Assembly (NCBI GenBank): GCA_965203505.1
Contig: OZ241880.1
Coordinates: 2,294,001 to 2,358,000, forward strand
DNA length: 64,000 nt
From: Bin127 sp965203505
GTDB taxonomy: Bacteria; Chloroflexota; Dehalococcoidia; Lucifugimonadales; Lucifugimonadaceae
Direction: 5' to 3'
Shown here: positions 25,312-32,690 of the stretch, in pieces
How positions within the stretch are numbered: the first letter of the stretch is position 1
Layout of the letters: each line of letters opens with the position of its first letter
Notes under the pieces: model-generated
What the model saw: only the letters and a program-made list of their open reading frames with translations
Databases searched by the model: none
What the model was told of the DNA's origin: nothing
Position numbers and translations under genes: made by a program

Positions 25312-25851
25312 CTAACGCGATTCGAGCCAGTCGGCAAAAACGGGATTATCGGTTCTGGGCAGTAGCGCAGTGGAGTATGGTATCGGCTCCGCGAATTGAC
25401 CGTGTTCCCATCCAAATTCTTTGTGTGAAAACTCTTTGAGTTCTGTCCCGTTCATGCCAATTAATCGGTCGATCGTTTCGTCGATTACTGCACGTTCGCC
25501 TTCGTCGAACTGCGTGGTCAGCGCTACTGAGTCGTCAGTTGGAACCAATCGCGCCTCTTTGTTGTCATTGCGAGGGATCGGAATAAACACTACCCGGGCA
25601 TGCTGATCTTCGACCAATGTATCCCGTGTCGAGTAGAAATGCGCTGGCAGGGGTCCTCGATCTTCTTTGACATATGTTTCCCCCGTAATTGGGGAACCCA
25701 AGCGCCTAACAGCCTCGAAATCGCAGTAGTAAAGTATCTTCGCAAGTTTGACCGCCCCGAAATACTCGGCATCTCGACAACGGTGCGAGATGTACAGCAT
25801 CAGTTCGGAAAATTTGTCTGCGTCGTAGCGGATTTCTGTTTCAGAGGGCAT
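25312..25851 (-). CDS. Panacea-domain (DUF4065) antitoxin-like protein
   Basis: 179 residues. The Panacea signature is clear: VKLAKILYYCDFEAVRRLG, then SPITGETYVKEDRGPLP, and a helical LIGMNGTELKEFSHKEFGWE segment. The domain is known as a versatile antitoxin able to neutralise many unrelated toxins. It is preceded by strong palindromes that probably serve as an autoregulatory operator. Gene, neighbour and operator lie within a 972-bp block that interrupts a hicB-like gene. Confidence 0.85.
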   Translation of the reverse strand: MPSETEIRYDADKFSELMLYISHRCRDAEYFGAVKLAKILYYCDFEAVRRLGSPITGETYVKEDRGPLPAHFYSTRDTLVEDQHARVVFIPIPRNDNKEARLVPTDDSVALTTQFDEGERAVIDETIDRLIGMNGTELKEFSHKEFGWEHGQFAEPIPYSTALLPRTDNPVFADWLESR

Positions 25852-25860
25852 GGGGCGGGT

Positions 25861-25922
25861 TGGTACACTGTTTCACATGTGACACAGTGTACCACACAAC
25901 ATGCCACACGTGTGGTATTATC
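25861..25922 (-). promoter_or_regulatory. Operator palindromes and -10 of the Panacea module
   Basis: 25861-25894 is an inverted repeat TGGTACACTGT-N12-ACAGTGTACCA with perfect 11-bp arms, its centre containing TCACATGTGA. 25904-25915 is a perfect CCACACGTGTGG. On the minus strand CGCGATAAT (-10-like, 25917-25922) lies just upstream of both, so a bound repressor would block the start of transcription. Confidence 0.7.
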
Positions 25923-26192
25923 GCGCTGGATTTGACCAATTTCCGCTAGGCCCTCCCCGGTTGCATCCATCGTAGTTCCATACTTTATGGTGTCCTTCCC
26001 TCGTCTTCCGGGTTGTTTTTCGCAGGGCAAGACATATGACGATGCGGTTGAGAACATTACAGAGGCGATAGAGGCCTACACCGAGTGTTTGGCGAAGGAG
26101 CGGACTGAAGGTGATGTGTCGTTGCGGTTGGTGGAAGTTTCTGTAAGATAATTGGTGTCGAAGATTCGCAGTTAGGCGATTATTTTTTGCGA

Positions 26193-26198
26193 TATAAT
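26193..26198 (+). promoter_or_regulatory. Putative -10 box of the 26245 gene
   Basis: Consensus TATAAT, about 45 bp before the start codon; no convincing -35. Confidence 0.45.
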
Positions 26199-26244
26199 GT
26201 CACAAGCGGCGGTATTCAGAGAGCGTAATCCATAGGTAGTGAAT

Positions 26245-26568
26245 ATGGCAGAACCTAAAGAGTTGGTGCGAGAGTTGATCGAGCTTACGACAAATGATCA
26301 ACTCGAGTGGCAAGGCAACGAACATCGTTGGAAAACGCGTACTGGCGATTGCGTTTTCTTTGTGTATCCCAATGGTGGGATTGCCGCGAGTTACCTTTTC
26401 GATGGCAGTCCTCTGGATGTGCGGATTGAGGGGCAGGAGCAGTTGGTGGATCCACTGATCGAGTTGTTGCGACGCAAGTTTTCGGTTGGACGTCTGCCGA
26501 CCGAAGCGGAACGGTTGGAACACGTGCTCGAATCTGTGAAGAATCAGGGTTCGGCTAGTGCCCGCTGA
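26245..26568 (+). CDS. Hypothetical protein, cotranscribed with a tail-anchored microprotein
   Basis: 107 residues from ATG 26245 (GTG 26239 is an in-frame alternative). Pattern: ELVRELIELTTNDQLEWQ, then VFFVYPNGGIAASYLFDGS and a helical C-terminus LIELLRRKFSVGRLP. Likely an alpha/beta fold with one exposed helix. No family recognised. Its 3' end overlaps the next gene by 11 bp. Confidence 0.55.
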   Translation: MAEPKELVRELIELTTNDQLEWQGNEHRWKTRTGDCVFFVYPNGGIAASYLFDGSPLDVRIEGQEQLVDPLIELLRRKFSVGRLPTEAERLEHVLESVKNQGSASAR

Positions 26569-26782
26569 CCCGTCGATCAATCTGCATGATGTTCGGGATG
26601 AGGTGGATCGGTCGTTGGAGGATTACGCTACGTCGGCGGATGTCTACAGAGAGGTGGGCAGGCTTGAAACGAAGATCGTGGAGACTAAAGTCGAGATCAT
26701 CAAGTGGGTAGTGGGCACTGGGATTGCGGTTGGCGCGCTGGTGGTTGGGTCGGCTGTTTTGTTGGTCAATGTGATGGGTTGA
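26558..26782 (+). CDS. Coiled-coil tail-anchored microprotein (74 aa)
   Basis: GTG 26558, overlapping the upstream gene. An acidic N-terminus (NLHDVRDEVDRSLEDYATSA), a short coiled coil RLETKIVETKVEIIKW and a C-terminal membrane helix (VVGTGIAVGALVVGSAVLL). It shares the (E/I)..KWVVG junction with the other members of the family in this window. Confidence 0.6.
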   Translation: MPADPSINLHDVRDEVDRSLEDYATSADVYREVGRLETKIVETKVEIIKWVVGTGIAVGALVVGSAVLLVNVMG

Positions 26783-26866
26783 GGGGCGCGGGTTTGGTTG
26801 GGGGTGAGGTTGTTGGGGGTGAGATTCTTCACTTCGCTGCGCTTCGTTCAGAATGACAAAGGTGTG

Positions 26867-27056
26867 CTGGCCCCCTTTGTCCTTCGGACATATCCCCCGC
26901 GAGCGGGGGCAACCCGGCCGCCCCTCTGGATTCCGGCTTTCGCCGGAATGACGGAGTGGGCATCGGAATGACGTCGGTCGTGCCGCCGCCCTGCCCCGGG
27001 CATACCCCGCGCACTCGCTTCGCTTGTGCGCGCCCCTTTCGCTGGGCGAAAGGGGC
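26867..27056. repeat. Module B, CCGGCTTTCGCCGG unit and module A
   Basis: B (26869-26915), ATTCCGGCTTTCGCCGGAAT (26929-26948), A (26990-27056). It is 7 bp from the prs stop. A TTCGTTCAGAATGACA unit precedes it at about 26844. Confidence 0.85.
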
Positions 27057-27063
27057 TTGTTGG

Positions 27064-28020
27064 TTAGTCGGGGAAGAGGGCGCCTACTGAGCGGCCTTGG
27101 TGGATGCGGGTTATTGCTTCGCCGATTAGGGGGGCGATTGAGAGGACTCGGATTTTTTGGTGTTGTTTGTGTTTGGGGAGGGGGACGGTGTCGGTGATGA
27201 CGATTTCGGAGATTTGTGGCATTTCGGCGAGTTTTGTGGCTGCTTCGCCGGGGAATACTCCGTGTGCGGCGGCTACGAATACGTCTCGTGCGCCGTTTTC
27301 TCTGAGGCCTTGTGCGGCGGCGGCCATTGTTCCGCCGGTGGCGATTTCGTCGTCGATGAGGATGGCGTTTCGTCCTTTGACTTCACCGATGACGTTGTGT
27401 GTTTCGACGCTGTCGTTGTTTCCGGTGCGTCGTTTCTCGACGATTGCTAGTGGTGCTTCCATGAAGTGTGCGAAGTCTCGGGCGCGTTTGACACTGCCGA
27501 TGTCGGGAGAGACGACGACGGGTGCTTCGAGTTCTTTTTCTTTGAAGAACTTGGAGAGCATGGGCATTGCGGTGAGTTCGTCGACGGGTACTTTGAAGAA
27601 TCCTTGGACTTGGCCGGCGTGCAAGTCGACAGTCAGAAACCGGTCGGCGCCGGCAGTTTCTAGTAAATCAGCGATCAAGCGTCCAGTGATGGGGACGCGG
27701 GGCTGGTCTTTTTTGTCGGTGCGGGCGTAGCTGTAATAAGGGACGACGGCAGTGATGCGTCCGGCGGATGCGCGGTGTGCGGCGTCGATCATGATCAGCA
27801 TCTGCATGATGTGATCGTTGACGGGTTCGACGGTGGGCTGGACGATGAAGACGTCTCGGGCTCGGATGTTTTCGAGTATGCGGACGAAGGTGTTGTCGTT
27901 GGAGAATTTGAAGACGTCGGCTTTTCCGATGTCCATCCCTAGGTAGTTGCATATCTTTTCGGATAGGCCTTCGTGGGCCGTTCCGGATAGAACCACCGGT
28001 CCGCCATTGATGGGCTGCAT
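27064..28020 (-). CDS. prs: Ribose-phosphate pyrophosphokinase
   Basis: 318 residues from ATG 28020 (TTG 28026 also in frame). Makes PRPP from ribose 5-phosphate and ATP for nucleotide, histidine and tryptophan synthesis. Diagnostic segments are VVPYYSYARTDKKDQPRVPI, LTVDLHAGQVQGFF, and the PRPP loop AILIDDEIATGGTM. Length and motifs are those of the class I enzyme. It stands alone, with a repeat at each end. Confidence 0.97.
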   Translation of the reverse strand: MQPINGGPVVLSGTAHEGLSEKICNYLGMDIGKADVFKFSNDNTFVRILENIRARDVFIVQPTVEPVNDHIMQMLIMIDAAHRASAGRITAVVPYYSYARTDKKDQPRVPITGRLIADLLETAGADRFLTVDLHAGQVQGFFKVPVDELTAMPMLSKFFKEKELEAPVVVSPDIGSVKRARDFAHFMEAPLAIVEKRRTGNNDSVETHNVIGEVKGRNAILIDDEIATGGTMAAAAQGLRENGARDVFVAAAHGVFPGEAATKLAEMPQISEIVITDTVPLPKHKQHQKIRVLSIAPLIGEAITRIHQGRSVGALFPD

Positions 28021-28071
28021 GGACAAATTGAAGCCGTTTTTGCTAGGAGAGGGTCGCGACGACGAGACTCG

Positions 28072-28077
28072 ATTCTA
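28072..28077 (-). promoter_or_regulatory. Putative -10 box of prs
   Basis: TAGAAT on the minus strand, 51 bp before the prs start. Confidence 0.45.
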
Positions 28078-28169
28078 GCACCGCGTGGAGGTGTGGACGG
28101 GGGATTTGGGGTTTTGTCATTCCGAGCGTAGGGAGGAATCTGCGTGGTGGGTTGAGATTCTTCACTCCG

Positions 28170-28322
28170 CTTCGCTTCGTTCAGAATGACATGGGTGGGG
28201 CTTCGCTGCGTTCAGAATGACATGGGTGGGGCTTCGCTGCGTTCAGAATGACATGGGTGGGGCTTCGCTTCGTTCAGAATGACATGGGTGGGGCTTTGCT
28301 GCGGTCAGAATGACTCAGGGGG
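28170..28322. repeat. 31-bp tandem repeat, about five units
   Basis: The unit CTTCGCTGCGTTCAGAATGA followed by CATGGGTGGGG repeats exactly at 28201-28231 and 28232-28262, with near copies on both sides. It is an expansion of the TTCGTTCAGAATGACA element seen singly at about 13090 and 26840. No gene between 28021 and 28611. Confidence 0.85.
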
Positions 28323-28478
28323 ACTCTGCCCTACTCCTCTGGATCCCGGCTTTCGCCGTGATGACGGGGGTGTGCGGGATGGCGGAAGTGTTCGGGGTGG
28401 CGGAGGTGGGCCGGATGAGGGGGTTGGGCGAACGATTTTGGTGGGGGATTTGGCGTGGTGGGCGTTCGGCGGGTTCGG

Positions 28479-28533
28479 GCATACCCTGCTCACTTGCTTC
28501 GCTCGTGCGCGCCCCTTTCGTTGCACGAAAGGG
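28479..28533. repeat. Palindromic repeat, module A
   Basis: GGGCATACCCTGCTCACTTG followed by the GCCCCTTTCG..CGAAAGGGGC hairpin. It is preceded at about 28342 by a CCCGGCTTTCGCCG unit. Confidence 0.85.
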
Positions 28534-28611
28534 GCTATTCGCTGATTCTCCTCCCTATCTTGGAGAGGGGTTGATGCTTGCTGCACCGCCTCTGCTCCGC
28601 GGATGGGAGGT

Positions 28612-28962
28612 TTACTTGAGATTGGCGTAGGTGGTTTTGTTGAAGCCTACGATGGGGTTGGTGTTTGGGGTAGTTAGGATTGGGCGGCGGATTAGGCGAG
28701 GTTCGGCGAGCATGGCGTCGATTAGTTCGGTTGGGGTGATAGTGTCTTTGCGGTCGCGGTATGGTTTTGCGCTGGGGCTGCGCCATGAGAAGAGGTTTTC
28801 TATGCCGATGGCGTCGGTTAGGTGATTCAGTTCTTCGCGGGTGAGGGGGTTTGCGAAGAAGTCGCGTTCTTGGACTTCGATGCCTCGGTCGTCGAGGGCT
28901 TTCTTGGCGTTGCGGCAGGTTGTGCAGCTGCGCCATGTGTAGAATTTTCGATCTTCAGTCAT
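28612..28962 (-). CDS. ArsC/Spx/YffB-family protein
   Basis: 116 residues with thioredoxin-like fold. Active site RSCTTCRNAKKALDD gives CxxC at about residues 13-16; downstream are ERDFFANPLTREELNHL and RLIRRPIL, the arsenate-reductase-family Arg-Pro motif. Members reduce arsenate or act as Spx-type regulators; the CTTC pair fits either. No ars operon genes are adjacent, so a function in arsenic resistance is not supported. Confidence 0.85.
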   Translation of the reverse strand: MTEDRKFYTWRSCTTCRNAKKALDDRGIEVQERDFFANPLTREELNHLTDAIGIENLFSWRSPSAKPYRDRKDTITPTELIDAMLAEPRLIRRPILTTPNTNPIVGFNKTTYANLK

Positions 28963-29104
28963 TTTTTTGGCCGATTGAGTAGCTAATTTCGCAGTGTGCA
29001 GGCAGGTAACGACATAGACTCTCGATGTTGGGAAACGTCTTGTCGATTCAGTGCCAGCGAGGAATATTCTATGCGCATCGTTCTAGGTGTCTGTAGCTAG
29101 ACCA

Positions 29105-30478
29105 ATGACCTCAGCCAGATTCACAATCGCGACTGCGGTGGAGTTGAGCCGTCATGCCAATCCTGTGGCGCGGTTTCGGCGTGGGTCTGGGAGTCTTTTC
29201 AATATCAGTGTTTACAGTTTTGGGATGTCTGGTGTTTGGGTGGGTTACGGGAGCATTTTGCTTCAGTTCAAGGTGACGGAGATTGCGGCGACCAATCCGG
29301 TGTTGTTGCTGGGTTGGACGTTGGATAAGACGAGCCTCGCGGCGTTGATCTCGTTGATCGGACTGGCTATCGCGGCGATGGTGCAACCGGCGGCGGGTCT
29401 GATCAGCGATCGCCAGATCGGCGGCATGGGCTTGAAACGATATCCGTTCATCATCTTCGGGCTAACAGGGCTCGCGATCTCCACGTTGATGTTTGGGTTC
29501 GTCAATGGTTTTATTTCATTGCTGGTGGTGACGATAGCGATGCAGATATTCGGCAACACGGCTCAGGGGCCCGCGAATGCATTGATCATCGACCACGTGA
29601 GCGACCAAGAGCGTGGGAGGGCCTCGGGGGTGTTGAATCTGATGCGTCTTGCCGGTTCCGGCGTTGTGGCGATGGCGGTTATCTTTTTGATGTCGAATTA
29701 CCACGTCGATGATGCGCCGCAGTGGATGTGGTACTCGGTGATCGTGATGGTGGCGGTGCTATTGGGCGCGACGATGTATACGTTGCTGGCGCTGAGGTTG
29801 CCTGAAACACGGCATGGGAACGCGGTTGACGCTGCCGAAGAGAACATTGTCGATTCTGCGGACTTGGAGGATTTTGACCGAGACCGGCGACGATACTACC
29901 TGGTGCTGGTTGCGATGGGTTTCGTCATCGCTGCACTCTCGGCGACGCAGACGAATGCGATCTTCTATGTCCAAGACGTGATCGGGCTTGAGAACCCGGC
30001 GCAGGGCGGCAACTACATCCTCGCGGCTGTGGTCGGCGGAGCGGCAGTTATCGTGTATCCGGCGGGGAAGCTTTCCGATCGCATCGGGCGCAGATTGTTG
30101 TTGCTGATATCCGGGATTCTGGGTGCTGCGGGTGTGTTGTCGGTTCTTATGCTCGCGGCGAATTCATTGATTGAGGTCATTCCTGGAGTGGTGGGTATTG
30201 GTTTCGCGTTGGGGATATATCTTTCGGTCGGTTGGGCTGTGGCGAACGATCTTGTCAATCGTTCGACCGCTGCAAGGGATTTGGGATTGACCAGCATTTC
30301 GGGATTGGTAGGCGCGATTGTTGGGCGATCTAGCGGATTTTTCATCGGTGGTCTTAATGAACGTGGACTGGAATTGGGTATCGATTTCCTTGGGTATGTG
30401 GTTGTCCTGGGATCGACCAGCCTAGCGTTTCTGTTGTCGGGGATTACGTTTTGGCTGGTGGTTAGGGAGGAAAGGTGA
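29105..30478 (+). CDS. MFS transporter, 12 TM
   Basis: 457 residues from ATG 29105 (GTG 29087 also in frame). About twelve membrane segments in two halves. The cytoplasmic loop 2-3 motif appears as GLISDRQIGGMGLKRYP in the first half and GKLSDRIGRR in the second, characteristic of MFS; a charged central loop (EENIVDSADLEDFDRDRRR) joins the halves. The overall look is nearest to glycoside/sugar carriers of the SLC45 or GPH type. Substrate unknown. Confidence 0.85.
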   Translation: MTSARFTIATAVELSRHANPVARFRRGSGSLFNISVYSFGMSGVWVGYGSILLQFKVTEIAATNPVLLLGWTLDKTSLAALISLIGLAIAAMVQPAAGLISDRQIGGMGLKRYPFIIFGLTGLAISTLMFGFVNGFISLLVVTIAMQIFGNTAQGPANALIIDHVSDQERGRASGVLNLMRLAGSGVVAMAVIFLMSNYHVDDAPQWMWYSVIVMVAVLLGATMYTLLALRLPETRHGNAVDAAEENIVDSADLEDFDRDRRRYYLVLVAMGFVIAALSATQTNAIFYVQDVIGLENPAQGGNYILAAVVGGAAVIVYPAGKLSDRIGRRLLLLISGILGAAGVLSVLMLAANSLIEVIPGVVGIGFALGIYLSVGWAVANDLVNRSTAARDLGLTSISGLVGAIVGRSSGFFIGGLNERGLELGIDFLGYVVVLGSTSLAFLLSGITFWLVVREER

Positions 30479-30517
30479 GATAGTGGTGGGTCGGTTCCTT
30501 GGTCTTTGCTTGACCGC

Positions 30518-30651
30518 GCCCCCTTTGTCCTTCGGACATTTCCCCCGCGGAGCGGGGGAAACCCTGCCGCCCGTCCGCCCCGGGCATACCCCTGCGTTCA
30601 TGTGTCGGTCTCTTGGGCTCCGCGTCCCCTTTCGTGGAGCGAAAGGGGACG
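30518..30651. repeat. Module B plus module A
   Basis: B (30519-30566) and A (30580-30651; CGTCCCCTTTCGTGGAGCGAAAGGGGAC end). Located between the MFS stop (40 bp away) and the ispH start, inside which it is open in frame. Confidence 0.85.
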
Positions 30652-30690
30652 GTGGTATTGCGGCGGGTCATTCCTGTACCATTTGAGGTG

Positions 30691-31680
30691 ATGGCAGTCG
30701 AAACACATAAGAAGCCGTTGGTTTCGGATGGTCGGTCGGTGGTTCTGGCTAGTCCGCGTGGGTTTTGCGCGGGTGTGGATTTGGCGATTGGGATTGTGGA
30801 ATTGGCGGTTAAGCGGTACGGTTCGCCGGTGTATGTGAAGCATCAGATCGTGCATAATCCGCAGGTTGTGGCGGATGTGGAGGCGATTGGCGCGGTGACG
30901 GTTGAGCAGGTGGATGAGGTGCCGAAGGGTTCGGTGGTAGTTTTTTCGGCACATGGCTCGCCGCCGTCGGACTATGAAAAGGCGAAGGAACGCGATCTGA
31001 CGGTTTTGGATGCGACGTGTCCGTTGGTTACTAAGGTGCATCATGAAGCGAAGAAGTACGCGGGCGAGGGTAAGCGTGTGATTCTGGTTGGGCATCGGGG
31101 GCATCAGGAGGTTATCGGTACTACGGGTCAAACGGATATGGCGCTGTATGACGAGCGTGAGGACAACGATTTGCCGGAGTGGGAGAGTGACGAAGAAGTG
31201 GTAGTGCTTACTCAGACGACGTTGTCGGTGGCGGATACTGCGGAGGCGGTTGAAAAGATTCAGTCGAAGTTCGACAACACGTTGGTTCGCAACGACATCT
31301 GCTATGCGACGACTAATCGGCAGGCGTCGGCCACGGAGTTGGCGGAGCAGTGCGATTTGGTGCTGGTGATCGGCGCGGAGAATAGTTCGAACTGCAATCG
31401 ACTGCGAGAGGTGGTCACGAAGCGCGGAGTTGAGGCGCATTTGATCAATGGTCCGGACGAGTTGGACCCGCGTTGGTTGGATGGGAAGAGGCGGATCGGT
31501 GTGACATCGGGTGCGTCGACGCCTGAGAAGATGGTGCGCGCGGTGATCGACGCGATAGAGCATGACGATTTGATCAATATCGGTTCAGGCGAGGAAGGAA
31601 TCAGCTTCAAGCTTCCGTCGAAACTGCGTGAAACCGCAAAAGAAGCTGGTTATACGTACGACGGTTCGATGCTGGAGTGA
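30691..31680 (+). CDS. ispH: 4-hydroxy-3-methylbut-2-enyl diphosphate reductase
   Basis: 329 residues from ATG 30691; an earlier in-frame start would lie in repeat DNA. Last enzyme of the MEP isoprenoid pathway, making IPP and DMAPP. The three [4Fe-4S] ligands are visible: PRGFCAGVDLAI, LDATCPLVTKVH and VRNDICYATTNRQ; also AHGSPP, VGHRGHQEVIGT, and IGAENSSNCNRLREV near the C-terminus. First of three genes joined by GTGA overlaps. Confidence 0.97.
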   Translation: MAVETHKKPLVSDGRSVVLASPRGFCAGVDLAIGIVELAVKRYGSPVYVKHQIVHNPQVVADVEAIGAVTVEQVDEVPKGSVVVFSAHGSPPSDYEKAKERDLTVLDATCPLVTKVHHEAKKYAGEGKRVILVGHRGHQEVIGTTGQTDMALYDEREDNDLPEWESDEEVVVLTQTTLSVADTAEAVEKIQSKFDNTLVRNDICYATTNRQASATELAEQCDLVLVIGAENSSNCNRLREVVTKRGVEAHLINGPDELDPRWLDGKRRIGVTSGASTPEKMVRAVIDAIEHDDLINIGSGEEGISFKLPSKLRETAKEAGYTYDGSMLE

Positions 31681-32690
31681 AGTCGAGTGCGCTGCTGAGC
31701 GTAGTCGTCGTGATGTCAGGTTTGGCGGCCAGTGTGTTGATGTCAGCCTGCTCGAACAGTGACGTCAATCCGAGTCCGATTCCTACGCCGACGCCGACGA
31801 TCACTGCCACACAGATCCCTACGGATACGGCGACGGCAACTGCAACTCCAACCGCAACTGCGACGCCGACGGCAACTCCTACACCAAATTATCCACCGTT
31901 CAAGATCGTCATTTACCCGACCGTAACTCATACCCCGACAGCCACAACGACTGCCACAGCAACTCCGATACCGACATTGCATTCAACACCGACCGAGGTT
32001 CCCACGTCGTCACCGACGGTGGTAGTGGTTTCGACGCCGACGAAGACTCCGACCGCGACTCTTACAACCACGCCGACGATCACTGCCACGTGGATACCTA
32101 CGGACACGCCAACTGCCACGGCGTCCGCGACTCCGTCGGCGACCGCGGTGCCGACATCCACGCCGACGTTAACGCCTTCGCCGACACCTACTTCTACGCC
32201 GGACCCGATCGCGTTGATCGAGTTCGTCGATAACGATGATTGTCGAAGCGTCGAACGGGAGTTGTTGCCCGCGGTGGATTTGACGCTGACTCGGCAAGGG
32301 TCATCGATCGATGTTTTGGCGGAGGTGGCGGACGATGCGCGTGAGCGTCAGCAGGGCTTGATGTGTCGTGCGGTTGTGCCATTTGGAACTGGGATGTTGT
32401 TCGTGTTCGAGCAGTCTCGGTCGCTGAGTTTCTGGATGTTCAACACGTATGCACCGTTGGACATTCTGTACCTTGACGACGAACGCGGGGTGGTGAATGC
32501 GTTGCGAATGGAACCTTGTCCTCGGCCGGAAGGGTCCGATGACGGTGCTTGGCGGAGCTCATGTACTGCTGCTTCGAGCGGTTACAGTTCGAAAGTCGAT
32601 GCGAGATATGCGTTGGAACTTCCGGCGGGTTGGCTTGAGAGCAACGGTTGGAAGTTGGACGAACTCGAAGGGGTAGAGGTGAGTTGGTGA
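31677..32690 (+). CDS. Lipoprotein with Thr/Pro stalk and DUF192 domain
   Basis: 337 residues, GTG start overlapping the ispH stop. Signal peptide with lipobox LMSACSN (Cys near residue 25), a Thr/Pro/Ala-rich stalk of about 150 residues (repeats of the PTATATPT type), then a DUF192 domain (about residues 195-325) with DDARERQQGLMCR, GMLFVFEQSRSLSFWM and DILYLDDERGVV. DUF192 proteins are extracytoplasmic and of unknown activity. The stalk is low-complexity and probably length-variable. Confidence 0.85.
   Translation: MKSSALLSVVVVMSGLAASVLMSACSNSDVNPSPIPTPTPTITATQIPTDTATATATPTATATPTATPTPNYPPFKIVIYPTVTHTPTATTTATATPIPTLHSTPTEVPTSSPTVVVVSTPTKTPTATLTTTPTITATWIPTDTPTATASATPSATAVPTSTPTLTPSPTPTSTPDPIALIEFVDNDDCRSVERELLPAVDLTLTRQGSSIDVLAEVADDARERQQGLMCRAVVPFGTGMLFVFEQSRSLSFWMFNTYAPLDILYLDDERGVVNALRMEPCPRPEGSDDGAWRSSCTAASSGYSSKVDARYALELPAGWLESNGWKLDELEGVEVSW

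Larger units (their letters stand above)
24961..26151 (+). pseudogene. hicB-like antitoxin gene split by an insertion
   Basis: The 5' part (24961-25014) encodes MKKLACVVKIESGEDGYF, a typical HicB N-terminus, after GAGGTTGAAGCG. The 3' part (25987-26151) encodes MVSFPRLPGCFSQGKTYDDA and continues to a stop, a typical HicB middle and C-terminus. Joined at TAYTTT (TATTTT 25009-25014; TACTTT 25981-25986) they give a normal 72-residue HicB-like protein. The intervening 972 bp hold the minus-strand Panacea gene, its 85-residue neighbour and operator palindromes. ATG 25987 could still express a 54-residue fragment. No hicA is adjacent. Confidence 0.72.

Noticed and set aside
25660..25700. Stretch in the Panacea gene resembling module B (TTTCCCCCGTAATTGGGGAACCC)
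   Set aside because: It encodes SPITGETYVKEDRGPLP, the conserved core motif of the Panacea family itself, so the resemblance is best explained by chance.
32097..32161. Possible minus-strand Val/Gly-rich protein opposite the DUF192 lipoprotein stalk
   Set aside because: It is the complement of a Thr/Pro-coding low-complexity tract.
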